A stretch of DNA of 64,000 nucleotides. It comes from Micromonospora avicenniae. GTDB lineage: Bacteria; Actinomycetota; Actinomycetes; Mycobacteriales; Micromonosporaceae. A program made the translations under genes and the position numbers. Shown piece after piece: positions 18,549 through 31,295 of the stretch (positions are counted from its first letter, which is position 1; each line of letters opens with the position of its first letter). The stretch lies in the NCBI RefSeq assembly GCF_900156065.1, contig NZ_FTNF01000001.1, forward strand, positions 124,001 through 188,000. Direction: 5' to 3'. The notes below the pieces were generated by a model. It worked only from the letters and a program-made list of their open reading frames with translations. It was not told the DNA's origin and did not search any database.

Positions 18549-18603
18549 GATCAAGAGGTTTGCGGCGGATTTGATCTCTATCGCTGCCCCAAACCTCTTG
18601 ATC
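18549..18603. repeat. 55-bp intergenic palindrome, GATCAAGAGGTTTG arms
   Basis: Perfect 14-bp inverted repeat: GATCAAGAGGTTTG at 18549-18562 and its complement at 18590-18603, with a 27-nt spacer. It lies between the convergent LCP and M1 peptidase genes. Arm length, spacer length and the leading GATCA match the element at 12183-12237, though the remaining arm bases differ. A terminator or protein-binding role is possible. Confidence 0.85.
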
Positions 18604-18704
18604 ACCGGCGCAGCGCGGCGCTGCGCTGCGCGGCGCGGCGCGGCGCGGCGCGGCGCGGCGCAGCGCGGGGCGGCGCAGCGCGGGGCGGCGCAGCGGGTGG
18701 GCGG
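18604..18704. repeat. GGCGC/GCGCAGC low-complexity stretch
   Basis: About 100 bp made almost only of G and C in short repeats: a run of GGCGC units (about 18628-18660) followed by repeated GGGGCGGCGCAGCGC. It ends at the stop codon of the M1 peptidase gene. No coding signal. Confidence 0.6.
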
Positions 18705-20159
18705 TCAGAGGGGTTTGGGTTCGGCGGGCCGTTCGGTGCCGTAGAGCCAGGCGTCGAAGAGCTTGCCGAGCTTCTTGCCGGAGACGCGTTCGGCGAGCGC
18801 GATGAACTCGTCGGTGCTGCCGTTGCCGTTGCGCTTCTCCGCCGACCAGGTCCGCAGGATCTCGAAGAACGCGTCGTCGCCGACGGCCACCCGCAGCGCG
18901 TGCACGGTCATCCCGCCCCGCTGGTAGACCGAATTGCTGAACAGGTTCTCCACCCCCGGTTTGCCGGGCGGCGTACGCCAGACCTGCCCCGACGAACCGT
19001 GGTAGCCGGAGGCGAACGACTCCTCGACCTTCCGGCCGCCGCCGTGCTCGGTCCAGAGCCACTCGGCGTACGTGGCGAGCCCCTCGTTGAGCCAGATGTC
19101 CTGCCAACGGGTCAACGCCACGCTGTCGCCGTACCACTGGTGGGCCAGTTCGTGCGCGACGACCTCGGTGTTGACCCCCTGCCGGAAGAAGTCGGCGGAG
19201 TAGACCGGCCGGGACTGCGTCTCCAACGCGTACCGGATCCGCGGGTCGGAGATCACCACGCCGCCGTACGCCTCGAACGGGTACGGCCCGAACACGGTCT
19301 CCAGGTAATCGGCGACCTTGACGGTCTCCGCGATCGAGTCGTCCGCGGCCCCCTTCGGCAGGCCGGTCTGGAGGGCGCTGTAGACCGGCCGTCCCTTGTG
19401 CTTCCCGGTCGTCACCCGCAACTTGCCGATCACCACGAAGCTCAGGTAGCTGGCCATCGGGGCGCGCTCGGCCCACTTCCAGGTGGTCCAGCCGGCGCTG
19501 CTGTCCTTCCCGCCCGGCACCCCGTTGCTGACCGCCGTGAGCCCGTCCGGCACGGTGATCTCGAAGTCGTACGTGGCCTTGTCGGACGGGTGGTCGTTGA
19601 CCGGGAACCAGGTGCTCGCCGACTCCGGCTGGCCGAGCGCGATCGCACCGTCCTCGGTGTGGATGAAGCCGCCACCACCGAGCAGTTCGTTCTCCAGCTG
19701 CTCCGGCTCGCCGTCGTACCGGACCTCCGCCACGAAACCGTTGCCCGCGATCAGGCCCTTCGCCGGGGTCACCGATAGCTCGTCGCCCTTACGGGAATAC
19801 CTGGCCGCGGCGCCGTCCACAGTCACCGAACGCACGGTCAGTCCGGCCAGATCGAGGTTGAACGCGGACAGGTCACTGGTCGCCGATGCGTGCACGGTGG
19901 TGGTGCCGGTGAGCCGGTCCTTCGCCGGGTCGTACCGGACCTTGACCGTGTACCGCCCGACGTCGTAGCCGCCGTTGCCGTACGTCGGGAAGTACGGGTC
20001 GCCCGCGCCCGCCGCACCAGGCTTGAAGTTCCGTTCGGCCGGCTGCGACGGCGTGACCACCGACTCGGGCGCCTCCGGCGTCGAGCCGCACCCGGCCAGC
20101 AACGCCCCGGTCAGCAGCAGACCGACATGCACCCGCAGAGACCGCCGTGGCTGCCTCAT
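18705..20159 (-). CDS. M1-family metallopeptidase lipoprotein
   Basis: A 484-residue zinc peptidase exported as a lipoprotein (hydrophobic signal and lipobox LLAGCGS at about 20-25). The M1 zinc site HELAHQWYGDS with the downstream Glu in WLNEGLATYAEWLW lies near 330-355; the substrate-binding region shows LETQSRPVY rather than the GAMEN motif of classical aminopeptidase N. Classical M1 enzymes are about 850 residues; this one stops after the catalytic domain and lacks the long C-terminal helical domain. It follows a paralogue at 20386-21789 in the same direction. Extracellular peptide trimming is the likely role; substrate unknown. Confidence 0.9.
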   Translation of the reverse strand: MRQPRRSLRVHVGLLLTGALLAGCGSTPEAPESVVTPSQPAERNFKPGAAGAGDPYFPTYGNGGYDVGRYTVKVRYDPAKDRLTGTTTVHASATSDLSAFNLDLAGLTVRSVTVDGAAARYSRKGDELSVTPAKGLIAGNGFVAEVRYDGEPEQLENELLGGGGFIHTEDGAIALGQPESASTWFPVNDHPSDKATYDFEITVPDGLTAVSNGVPGGKDSSAGWTTWKWAERAPMASYLSFVVIGKLRVTTGKHKGRPVYSALQTGLPKGAADDSIAETVKVADYLETVFGPYPFEAYGGVVISDPRIRYALETQSRPVYSADFFRQGVNTEVVAHELAHQWYGDSVALTRWQDIWLNEGLATYAEWLWTEHGGGRKVEESFASGYHGSSGQVWRTPPGKPGVENLFSNSVYQRGGMTVHALRVAVGDDAFFEILRTWSAEKRNGNGSTDEFIALAERVSGKKLGKLFDAWLYGTERPAEPKPL

Positions 20160-20385
20160 CGCATCGTCCTTTCGATGTGCCGGCGAGCACTCCGCCCGAC
20201 CGCCGGCGAGCCGACACCGCGAGGCCCGTACCGTCGGCGCTCTCGCCCGGTCCGCTCGCGGCAGCCTACCGAGGATCGATCACGTCGTCGTCATGCGGCC
20301 GGGCTCGGGCCCACCCCGCGCCGCACCGGCGACTCGGGTCCGAGTCGAAGCCCTCGGCTCGACCGGAGCTTCCGACCCACGCGTC

Positions 20386-21789
<1,404 letters not shown>

Positions 21790-21838
21790 CGGCCGAGCCT
21801 AACGGCGCGGCCGGTGCGACACGACGTGTTCGCGCGGG

Positions 21839-22957
21839 TCAGCGGTCGAGGACCAGTCCGACCTTCTGGAACTCCTTGAGGTCGCGGTAGCCACACTTGG
21901 CCATCGCCCGGCGCAGCCCGCCGAAGAGGTTCAGCTGACCGTCGGGCTCGTCGGCCGGGCCGAAGAGGACCTGTTCCATCGAGCCGATCGGTTCGCTGGC
22001 CACCTCGAACGCGCCGCGCGGCAGCGACGGGTGGCTGGCGGCCGAGTGCCACCAGGCGCCACCGGCCGGCGCCTCCTCACAGCGGGAGAGCGGCTCGCCG
22101 AGCATCACCGCGTCCGCGCCGCAGCCGAGGGCCTTGGCGATGTCGCCCGAGGTCTGCATGTCCCCGTCGGCGATCAGGTGCACGTACCGGCCGCCGGTCT
22201 CGTCCAGGTAGTCGCGGCGGGCCGCCGCCGCGTCGGCGATCGCGGTGGCCATCGGCACCCGGATGCCGAGCACCGACTCGGTGGTCGACCAGTCGTCCCC
22301 ACCGATGCCGACGATGACGCCGGCCGCGCCGGTACGCATCAGGTGCAGCGCGGTCTTGTAGTCGGTGCAGCCGCCCACGATCACCGGCAGGTCGAGGTCC
22401 GCGATGAACTCCTTGAGGTTCAGCGGCTCGTCGGTGGTCGAGACGTGCTCGGCGGAGACGATCGTGCCCTGGATGACCAGGATGTCCACGCCGGCGTCCA
22501 GGATCACCGGGGCCAGCGCCAGGGTGTGCTGCGGGGACACCCGCACCGCCACCGTGCCACCCCCGGCACGCAGCTCGCGTACGCGCTCCGCGATGAGGTC
22601 GGGACGGATCGGTTCGGCGTACACCTCCTGGAGCCGCTTGGTCGCCCGCGCGTCCTCGTCCAGCCCGGCCAGCTCCTCGAGCACCTTGGTCGGGTTCTCG
22701 TAGCGGGTCCAGAGCCCTTCGACGTTGAGCACACCGAGACCGCCGAGCGCGCCGAGGCGGACGGCGGAGCTCGGGCTCATCGTGGCATCGGAGGGGTGCC
22801 CGACGCAGGGGATGCCGAACTGGTAGGCGTCGAGCTGCCAGGCGGTGGAGACGTCGTCGACGTCCCGCGTCCGGCGGCTCGGGACGATGGCGATGTCGTC
22901 CAGGTGGTAACCGCGTTGCGCGGTCTTGCCCAACCCGATCTCGACCACGTCACGCAT
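21839..22957 (-). CDS. GuaB3 family IMP dehydrogenase-related protein
   Basis: A 372-residue TIM-barrel protein of the GuaB3 family found next to guaB throughout actinobacteria. It begins MRDVVEIGLGKTAQRGYHLDDIAIVPSRRTRD, which is 32 residues seen here in part as EIGLGKTAQRGY and DIAIVPSRRTRD. It lacks the CBS domains of true IMP dehydrogenase. The loop that holds the catalytic Cys in IMPDH (GPGSICTT) reads GGDDWSTT here, with Ser at the Cys position, so ordinary IMPDH chemistry is doubtful. The gene follows guaB by 37 nt and is probably cotranscribed. Confidence 0.9.
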   Translation of the reverse strand: MRDVVEIGLGKTAQRGYHLDDIAIVPSRRTRDVDDVSTAWQLDAYQFGIPCVGHPSDATMSPSSAVRLGALGGLGVLNVEGLWTRYENPTKVLEELAGLDEDARATKRLQEVYAEPIRPDLIAERVRELRAGGGTVAVRVSPQHTLALAPVILDAGVDILVIQGTIVSAEHVSTTDEPLNLKEFIADLDLPVIVGGCTDYKTALHLMRTGAAGVIVGIGGDDWSTTESVLGIRVPMATAIADAAAARRDYLDETGGRYVHLIADGDMQTSGDIAKALGCGADAVMLGEPLSRCEEAPAGGAWWHSAASHPSLPRGAFEVASEPIGSMEQVLFGPADEPDGQLNLFGGLRRAMAKCGYRDLKEFQKVGLVLDR

Positions 22958-22994
22958 GGCTCACTCCAGTTGTTGTCGGGGGTGGTGGTGGGGG

Positions 22995-24587
<1,593 letters not shown>

Positions 24588-24740
24588 TCAGCGAGGTGGC
24601 GCGGCGGGCACCGGAGGAGCGCCGCACGCGGCGCGTCGCTCCATCGTACCCATGCGGCTGAGCTGGCCCTCGTCGCGCCGGGCCGGTCGGCGCGCGTCCG
24701 GGGGCGGGCGTCGCTGCGGCGTTGGGTCTACGGTGAGGGG

Positions 24741-25208
24741 GTGCACGACGAGCCCATCGACCCGTTCAACGGCGACCCGGCCGATCCGGCCTCCGGCCTG
24801 CACGATCCGGGCGACGACGCACCGCTGGACGCGCTGACCGACGTCGAGCGGCAGGACGTGCTGGAGGATCTCGCCGACCTGGAGATCTACCAGGCCCTGC
24901 TGGCCCCGGTCGGGGTTCGCGGCCTGGTGATCGAGTGTGAGGACTGCCGCGAGCCGCACTACTTCGACTGGGACCTGCTCCGGGGCAACCTGCGCCATCT
25001 GCTCAGCTCGGGCCGGCCCCGGGTGCACGAGCCGGCCTACGACCCCGACCCGGACCACTACGTCACCTGGGAGTACGCCCGGGGCTACGCCGACGGCGTG
25101 CACGACACGCTCACCGACGGCAACGACGACGCACCCGGACCCGAGGAGCCCGGCGGCGAGGAGCCCAGAAACGAGGAGACCGGCCGCGAGGAGCCCGGGC
25201 GGCGCTGA
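24741..25208 (+). CDS. DUF5319 family protein
   Basis: A 155-residue acidic protein of unknown function, conserved beside guaB in actinobacteria (Rv3412 in Mycobacterium holds the same position). It contains the family core ERQDVLEDLADLEIYQALL and a CEDCREPHYFDWDLLRGNL segment (about 72-90) whose CxxC could bind metal. The last 30 residues are Glu/Pro/Gly repeats (EEPGGEEPRNEETGREEPG) and look disordered. Translation starts at the GTG after GGTGAGGGG. It is divergent from guaB. Confidence 0.85.
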   Translation: MHDEPIDPFNGDPADPASGLHDPGDDAPLDALTDVERQDVLEDLADLEIYQALLAPVGVRGLVIECEDCREPHYFDWDLLRGNLRHLLSSGRPRVHEPAYDPDPDHYVTWEYARGYADGVHDTLTDGNDDAPGPEEPGGEEPRNEETGREEPGRR

Positions 25209-25735
25209 ACAGGACAGGGCTGGCGCGGCCCACCGCCCCACCGGTTCCACCGGCCTCCGGGCCGGGCTCCCCGGAAACCCCGGCCCCCACGGCCCCCACC
25301 GCCTGTCTCTGGCGTGAACGGTGCGAGCGCGAGAGGCAGGCGGCAGCACCGGGGCGAGACATCCACTCGGGCACGCTTTGGAGCTGAATCGCCTGCGACA
25401 TCACCGGCAGTGCTCCCAACACGATTACCGACGCGCGCGCCGCGATTCACTGGGCGACCACCGACGATGCCACCAGCAGTCCGCAGGCGGGAGCTGCCGG
25501 CTCAGCACCTCCGGCCACCGTCTGGCAGAGCATCCAGCGCGGCCGTCGGCGAGTCGTCTACGACATCAGCTCTAAAGCGTCCCCGCAGTGGTCGCCCTTG
25601 GCGTCTCGGACCTCGGGGCGCCCCCAAGCTTCGCCGGACCTCAGGACACCCGCAGGCTTCGCCGGACCTCAAGGCACCAGCAGGCTTCGCCGGACCTCAA
25701 GGCACCAGCCGGCCGCGAGGTTGCTCGACCGAGCC
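25209..25735. other. Gene-free region with decayed-looking sequence
   Basis: No supported gene in 527 bp. From about 25380 to 25590 GC content drops and one frame is open but has no start (readable as TITDARAAIHWATTDDA and later VWQSIQRGRRRVVYDIS), which could be a relic of a lost gene; no family was recognised. The right end holds a 28-bp tandem repeat. In other actinobacteria sigD lies near here; no sigma factor gene was seen. Confidence 0.4.
25626..25709. repeat. Three 28-bp tandem repeats
   Basis: Copies at 25626-25653, 25654-25681 and 25682-25709, consensus starting AGGCTTCGCCGGACCTCAAG. The second and third are identical; the first differs at a few positions. The copies abut with no spacers, so this is not CRISPR. 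They end 27 bp past the stop of the BldM-like gene. Confidence 0.85.
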
Positions 25736-26563
25736 TCAGGCGACCAGCCCGGCGCGGAAGCCCGCGGCCACGGCGTGCGCCCGGTCCCGGGCGCCCAGCT
25801 TGCGGAAGAGCCGGCGCGCGTGCGTCTTGACGGTGTCCTCCGAGACGAACAGCTCCCGCCCGATCTCGGCGTTGCTCTTGCCCTCCGCCATTCCGAGCAG
25901 CACCTGGAGTTCGCGCTCGGTCAGCCCGACGGACGCGCGCGCGGCCCGGGCGTTCGGCGCCGGCCGCTTTCCGTCCGGCGGCGTGCCCTCGGGCTCACCA
26001 CCGTTGCCCTCCGGCCCGTCGTCGCCGCGTTGCACCGGCACCACGGTCGGTGCGCCGTTCGGCCCCTCCACCGGCCCGGCCGACCAGCCGGGGCCCGGGT
26101 CAGCGCCGGGTCGGCCGGCGGGCGCGGAGCGGTTCTTCCCGCCGACCGCCGCAGTGTCCCGCACCGGGTCGGTGACCCGGTGGCGGGCGGCCCGGCCGGG
26201 CGCGGAGAGCAGCAGCAGCGCCTTGGCCACCGCGCTGGTGAGATCGTGGTCGGCGCCCTGGATCAGCCCGCGGGCACCGGCGCTGATGGTCGCGGCGGCG
26301 GCCTCGGACTCCTCGGCGCCGAACAGCAGCACGGCGGCCTGCGGGGCGCGGGCCAGCACCCGGCGGACGAAGCCGGCGCTGTCCGGGCGGGTGAGCGCCG
26401 TGTCGGCGAGTACCACGTCCGGTTGCCGTTCGGCGAGCCGGAGCATCACCTCAGGATCGGAGACGGCGGTACGAACGACCGCTGACAGCCCGAGGCGGGC
26501 CGCCGCGGAAGTGAGATGTTGCGCCGCAAGTGGTGTCCGGACGCAGACAAGAACCGTACGCAC
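25736..26563 (-). CDS. BldM-like orphan response regulator (LuxR type)
   Basis: A 275-residue regulator. The LuxR-type DNA-binding domain (about 213-270: LTERELQVLLGMAEGKSNAE, LFVSEDTVKTHARRLFRKLG, RAHAVAAGF) closely matches, from memory, Streptomyces BldM, a regulator of sporulation. The receiver (1-115) keeps an Asp at 54 (VVLADTALT) but the metal-binding acidic pair is replaced by C7-V8 and the conserved Lys by Gln (GLIQGAD), so ordinary phosphorylation is unlikely. A Pro/Gly-rich linker of about 85 residues separates the domains, making it longer than BldM (about 200). No kinase gene is adjacent. It is divergent from a whiB gene, as near bldM in Streptomyces. Confidence 0.85.
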   Translation of the reverse strand: MRTVLVCVRTPLAAQHLTSAAARLGLSAVVRTAVSDPEVMLRLAERQPDVVLADTALTRPDSAGFVRRVLARAPQAAVLLFGAEESEAAAATISAGARGLIQGADHDLTSAVAKALLLLSAPGRAARHRVTDPVRDTAAVGGKNRSAPAGRPGADPGPGWSAGPVEGPNGAPTVVPVQRGDDGPEGNGGEPEGTPPDGKRPAPNARAARASVGLTERELQVLLGMAEGKSNAEIGRELFVSEDTVKTHARRLFRKLGARDRAHAVAAGFRAGLVA

Positions 26564-26687
26564 TGTGGGGTCTCCTCTCCGCCAACGAGCAGACCACGAG
26601 CGGGTCGGTCCGGGAGGAGGTTCCCGGCAATCCTCCGAACTTTTCCGACAGATGGGTCAAATGCGGCAAAGCGTCGAAGGTTTCGGA

Positions 26688-26701
26688 TCACACGTGTGTG
26701 A
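26688..26701. promoter_or_regulatory. TCAC-N6-GTGA palindrome in the divergent promoter
   Basis: TCACACGTGTGTGA, arms TCAC and GTGA around ACGTGT, lies 124 bp upstream of the BldM-like gene and 117 bp upstream of whiB. It stands out in an otherwise asymmetrical 255-bp intergenic region, and could be an operator for the BldM-like regulator itself or another dimeric factor. Confidence 0.4.
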
Positions 26702-26818
26702 ATCGTGGGGCTCCCGGGTAACGGGAGACCCAGGCCGGGATCGGTGTGCCTGTGCGGCCCGCCGCCCGATGGCCCGGCCATGAGGATCTCGCGGTGCCGC
26801 GCGGGAGGAGGGGTGCTG

Positions 26819-27238
26819 ATGTCGAACGTACGTAGACTGCCCGGACCCATCGTCGATCTCTGGGACTGGCAGCGGCTCGGCGCCTGCCGGGGGCGGGACA
26901 GCGCCCAGTTCTTCCACCCGGACGGTGAACGGGGCTCGTCCCGGTTGCGTCGGGAGTCCGGCGCGAAGGCGGTCTGCCGTACCTGCCCGGTGCGGGCCGA
27001 ATGCGCCGCGCACGCCCTGTCCGTACGCGAGCCCTACGGCGTCTGGGGTGGCTTCAGCGAGTCCGAGCGGCTGCGGCTGCTCGCCGTCGGCTGGGAGGAC
27101 TTGGCCGACCGCCGGTGCACCCGGGTCGACGTCGCCCGGCTGGAGGCCCGGCTGGGCCGACCGCACAAGTCGGCCGAGCACATCGCCGCCAACCCCACCC
27201 CCAGCGCTCCCGCCCCCACCCAACGCAAGGTCGCCTGA
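26819..27238 (+). CDS. WhiB-family iron-sulfur transcription factor
   Basis: A 139-residue Wbl protein. Four cysteines for a [4Fe-4S] cluster are at C23, C53, C56 and C62 (ACRG, then CRTCPVRAEC), followed by the family turn GVWGG at 74-78 and a basic DNA-contacting tail. Wbl proteins act with the primary sigma factor to control development, redox response or antibiotic resistance. By position (beside groEL/groES and guaB) it corresponds to mycobacterial WhiB3. The ATG at 26819 follows a GGGAGGAGGGG ribosome-binding site. It is divergent from the BldM-like gene. Confidence 0.93.
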   Translation: MSNVRRLPGPIVDLWDWQRLGACRGRDSAQFFHPDGERGSSRLRRESGAKAVCRTCPVRAECAAHALSVREPYGVWGGFSESERLRLLAVGWEDLADRRCTRVDVARLEARLGRPHKSAEHIAANPTPSAPAPTQRKVA

Positions 27239-27304
27239 CCCGCAACCCCCACCCCTCCCCCCGCCCCGCCGACCTATGACCAGCGAGGCTGGGGTGGGGT
27301 GGGG

Positions 27305-28939
27305 TCAGCGGACGGTGACGCGGATGGTGTGCCAGCCGGTGGCGCCGTCCGGGACGACGTCCTGCCTGCGGTCGGTCTGCGTCTCACCGGTGGCGTCCGT
27401 GGCCCGCACCTGGAGCCGGTGCGTCCCCGGCGTGGCCTCCCAGCGCCACGACCACTGCACCCAGGTGTCCACGGAGACCGTGGGGGCCAGCTCCGCCTCC
27501 TGCCACGGGTCGTCGTCGACGCGTACCTCGACCCGGCGGATCCCCCGGTGCTGCGCCCAGGCCACCCCGGCCACCATGACCGGGCCGGCGGTCAGCCGGT
27601 TGCGCGGCCGAGGCGTGTCGATCCGCGACTGGGTCTTGATCGGCCCCTGCGGCGACCAGCCCCGCGGCACCCAGTACGCGTCGAAGTCCGCGAAGCTGGT
27701 CAGCTCCAACTCGGTCACCCACTTGCAGGCCGACACGTAGCCGTACAGGCCCGGCACGACCATCCGGACCGGGAACCCATGCTCGACGGGCAGCGGCTCA
27801 CCGTTCATCCCCACCGCCAGCAGCGCGTCCCGCCCGTCGCGCAGGGCCGCCGTCGGGGTGCCGCAGGTCCAGCCGTCGACCGAGCGCCCGACCACCTGGT
27901 CGGCGCCCTCCTCCGGCTCGACCTCGTCGAGCAGGTCCCGGATCGGTACGCCGAGCCAGCGGGCGTTGCCGATCAGATCCCCGCCGACCTCGTTCGAAAC
28001 GCAGGCGAGCGTGACGTACCGCTCCACCATCGGCCGGGCGAGCAGATCCGCGAAGCTGAGCGTGATCGGGTTGCGTACCCGGCCGTGGATGCGCAACCGC
28101 CAGGACTCCGGGTCGACCTGGGGCACCACCAGCGCGGTGTCGATCCGGTAGAAGCCGAAGTTCGAGCTGACGTAGGGGTCGAGCTGGGGTAGCGACAGGT
28201 CTGCCCCGGCGGGCACCGCGGGGGCCGGGGCGGCCGGGGCGGGCAGGACCACCGCCTCGCGGGCCGCCGACACTCCGCGCCGGCCGGCCAGCCAGCGCCC
28301 GCCGAAGCCGGCCACGGCGGCGGTGCCGAGCAGCACCCCGGTCCCGGTCAGGAACCGACGCCGGGACTCGGGGTCGGTCCTCTCAAGGGGCGCCGGCGCG
28401 GGTACGGCCGACGGCTCGGCGGGAGGGGTGCGCGACGCGCCACCGGGACCGCCCGGGGATGTCGACGGGAGTTGACCGCTGGGCGGGCTCCACGGCCACG
28501 GATCGAGTTCCAGCGGGCCGGCGATGAAGGCCCAGAGCACCAGCGCGCCGAACCCGGCGCCGACCAGCGACGGCAGCGCGTCGGCGGCGTCCGCGCCGGC
28601 CCTGGTCACGGCGGCGGCCACACCGAGCGCCCCGAAGGCCGCGACGCCCGCGAGACCGACCGCGAGCCGGCGTACGGAGAGGACGCCGAGCAACCCGGCG
28701 ATGGCGGCCAGCAGCACCGCCGTCCCGATCAGCAGGGCGATCTTGTCGTACGTGCCGAACACGTCGATGGCGAACTGTTTGAGCGGTTCCGGCACCGTGT
28801 CGACGACCACTCCGCCGACCGCGACCAGCGGCGCCGACCGGGGGCCGGTCAGCACGGCCACCGCTTCGGCCACGCCGATCGCCACGGCGGCGGAGGTGAT
28901 CCCGGCCAGTGCGCCGTACCGGGGAGTGGTGGTGCTCAT
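27305..28939 (-). CDS. Membrane-anchored molybdopterin oxidoreductase (sulfite oxidase family)
   Basis: A 544-residue protein. The first about 170 residues hold four or five membrane helices. After a Pro-rich linker comes an internal twin-arginine-like segment (SRRRFLTGTGVLLGTAAVAG, near 190), then the molybdopterin domain on the outer face, where the Mo-ligating Cys lies in VTLACVSNEVGGDLIGNARW, and a C-terminal dimerisation domain (VRVDDDPWQEAEL, TGWHTIRV). The family oxidises or reduces sulfur-containing or similar groups; the electron partner is not in the window. The ATG at 28939 (MSTTTPRYG) is preferred over a TTG seven codons upstream. Confidence 0.9.
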   Translation of the reverse strand: MSTTTPRYGALAGITSAAVAIGVAEAVAVLTGPRSAPLVAVGGVVVDTVPEPLKQFAIDVFGTYDKIALLIGTAVLLAAIAGLLGVLSVRRLAVGLAGVAAFGALGVAAAVTRAGADAADALPSLVGAGFGALVLWAFIAGPLELDPWPWSPPSGQLPSTSPGGPGGASRTPPAEPSAVPAPAPLERTDPESRRRFLTGTGVLLGTAAVAGFGGRWLAGRRGVSAAREAVVLPAPAAPAPAVPAGADLSLPQLDPYVSSNFGFYRIDTALVVPQVDPESWRLRIHGRVRNPITLSFADLLARPMVERYVTLACVSNEVGGDLIGNARWLGVPIRDLLDEVEPEEGADQVVGRSVDGWTCGTPTAALRDGRDALLAVGMNGEPLPVEHGFPVRMVVPGLYGYVSACKWVTELELTSFADFDAYWVPRGWSPQGPIKTQSRIDTPRPRNRLTAGPVMVAGVAWAQHRGIRRVEVRVDDDPWQEAELAPTVSVDTWVQWSWRWEATPGTHRLQVRATDATGETQTDRRQDVVPDGATGWHTIRVTVR

Positions 28940-29012
28940 CGGCCCAGTGTTTCCGATCAACCGGGCCGGTCGGTAGTGACGTCAGCGTCTCGTAAGAGCC
29001 ACCACGAACGCG

Positions 29013-29046
29013 TCGGGGCACACCGCCGGATGACGGTGTGCCCCGA
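29013..29046 (-). terminator. Terminator hairpin after groEL
   Basis: Perfect 13-bp inverted repeat (29013-29025 and 29034-29046, 8-nt loop) starting 19 nt after the groEL stop codon. It would end the groES-groEL transcript before the oppositely placed upstream promoter region of the oxidoreductase. Confidence 0.75.
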
Positions 29047-29064
29047 CCGGGCGTACGACGTGCG

Positions 29065-30783
<1,719 letters not shown>

Positions 30784-31098
30784 TTACTTCTCGATGACCG
30801 CGAGGACGTCGCGGGCGGAGAGCACCAGGTACTCCTCGCCGGCGTACTTGACCTCGGTGCCGCCGTACTTCGAGTAGAGGACGGTGTCGCCGACCTTGAC
30901 GTCGATCGGCACGCGGTTGCCCTTGTCGTCGATCCGGCCGGGGCCCACAGCGAGGACGGTGCCCTCCTGCGGCTTCTCCTTGGCGGTGTCGGGGATCACG
31001 ATGCCCGACGCCGTGGTGGTCTCAGCCTCGTTCGCCTGGACCACGATGCGGTCCTCAAGCGGCTTGATCGCAACCTTGGTCGCGGTAGTCACGGGCAT
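30784..31098 (-). CDS. groES: Co-chaperonin GroES
   Basis: A 104-residue 10-kDa chaperonin that caps GroEL. Typical features are [10 protein letters not shown], the mobile loop [20 protein letters not shown], and the [24 protein letters not shown] end. The ATG at 31098 (MPVTTATK) is preferred over the longest frame because CAGGAGG lies just upstream. It is first in the groES-groEL operon, driven by a promoter covered by CIRCE operators about 140-210 bp upstream. Confidence 0.97.
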   Translation of the reverse strand: MPVTTATKVAIKPLEDRIVVQANEAETTTASGIVIPDTAKEKPQEGTVLAVGPGRIDDKGNRVPIDVKVGDTVLYSKYGGTEVKYAGEEYLVLSARDVLAVIEK

Positions 31099-31235
31099 AC
31101 CCTCCTGGGGTACTGGTTTCTGTACCGGCCGGCGGGGCCGACCAGCGTCAATCTGCCACATGCCACCGGGCGGGGCCGTCGTCGCGGGTGCCGGTCCGCC
31201 TGGCGTTCAGCACTCGGGTCGGAGCGACCCGGGAG

Positions 31236-31262
31236 CTGGCACCCTCAGGTTGAGAGTGCTAA
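31236..31262 (-). promoter_or_regulatory. CIRCE operator, downstream copy
   Basis: On the minus strand reads TTAGCACTC-N9-GGGTGCCAG, matching all nine bases of the first half of the CIRCE consensus (TTAGCACTC-N9-GAGTGCTAA) and six of the second. It lies at or just past the predicted transcription start, where bound HrcA repressor would block groES-groEL. Confidence 0.85.
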
Positions 31263-31266
31263 TCGC

Positions 31267-31295
31267 AGGTTATTCCGTGGCTAGCACTCCGTCAA
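31267..31295 (-). promoter_or_regulatory. groES: groES-groEL promoter
   Basis: Minus-strand -35 element TTGACG (31295-31290) and -10 element TAACCT (31272-31267) are separated by 17 bp, a good fit to a primary sigma-factor promoter. The -35 box lies inside the upstream CIRCE copy, so HrcA binding would directly compete with RNA polymerase. Confidence 0.7.

Noticed and set aside
25388..25590. Open frame without start resembling a protein
   Set aside because: No start codon, no family recognised and interrupted upstream by a stop; recorded only as a possible relic in the region entry.
25626..25709. Possible CRISPR array
   Set aside because: The three 28-bp repeats are contiguous with no spacers and no cas genes are present.
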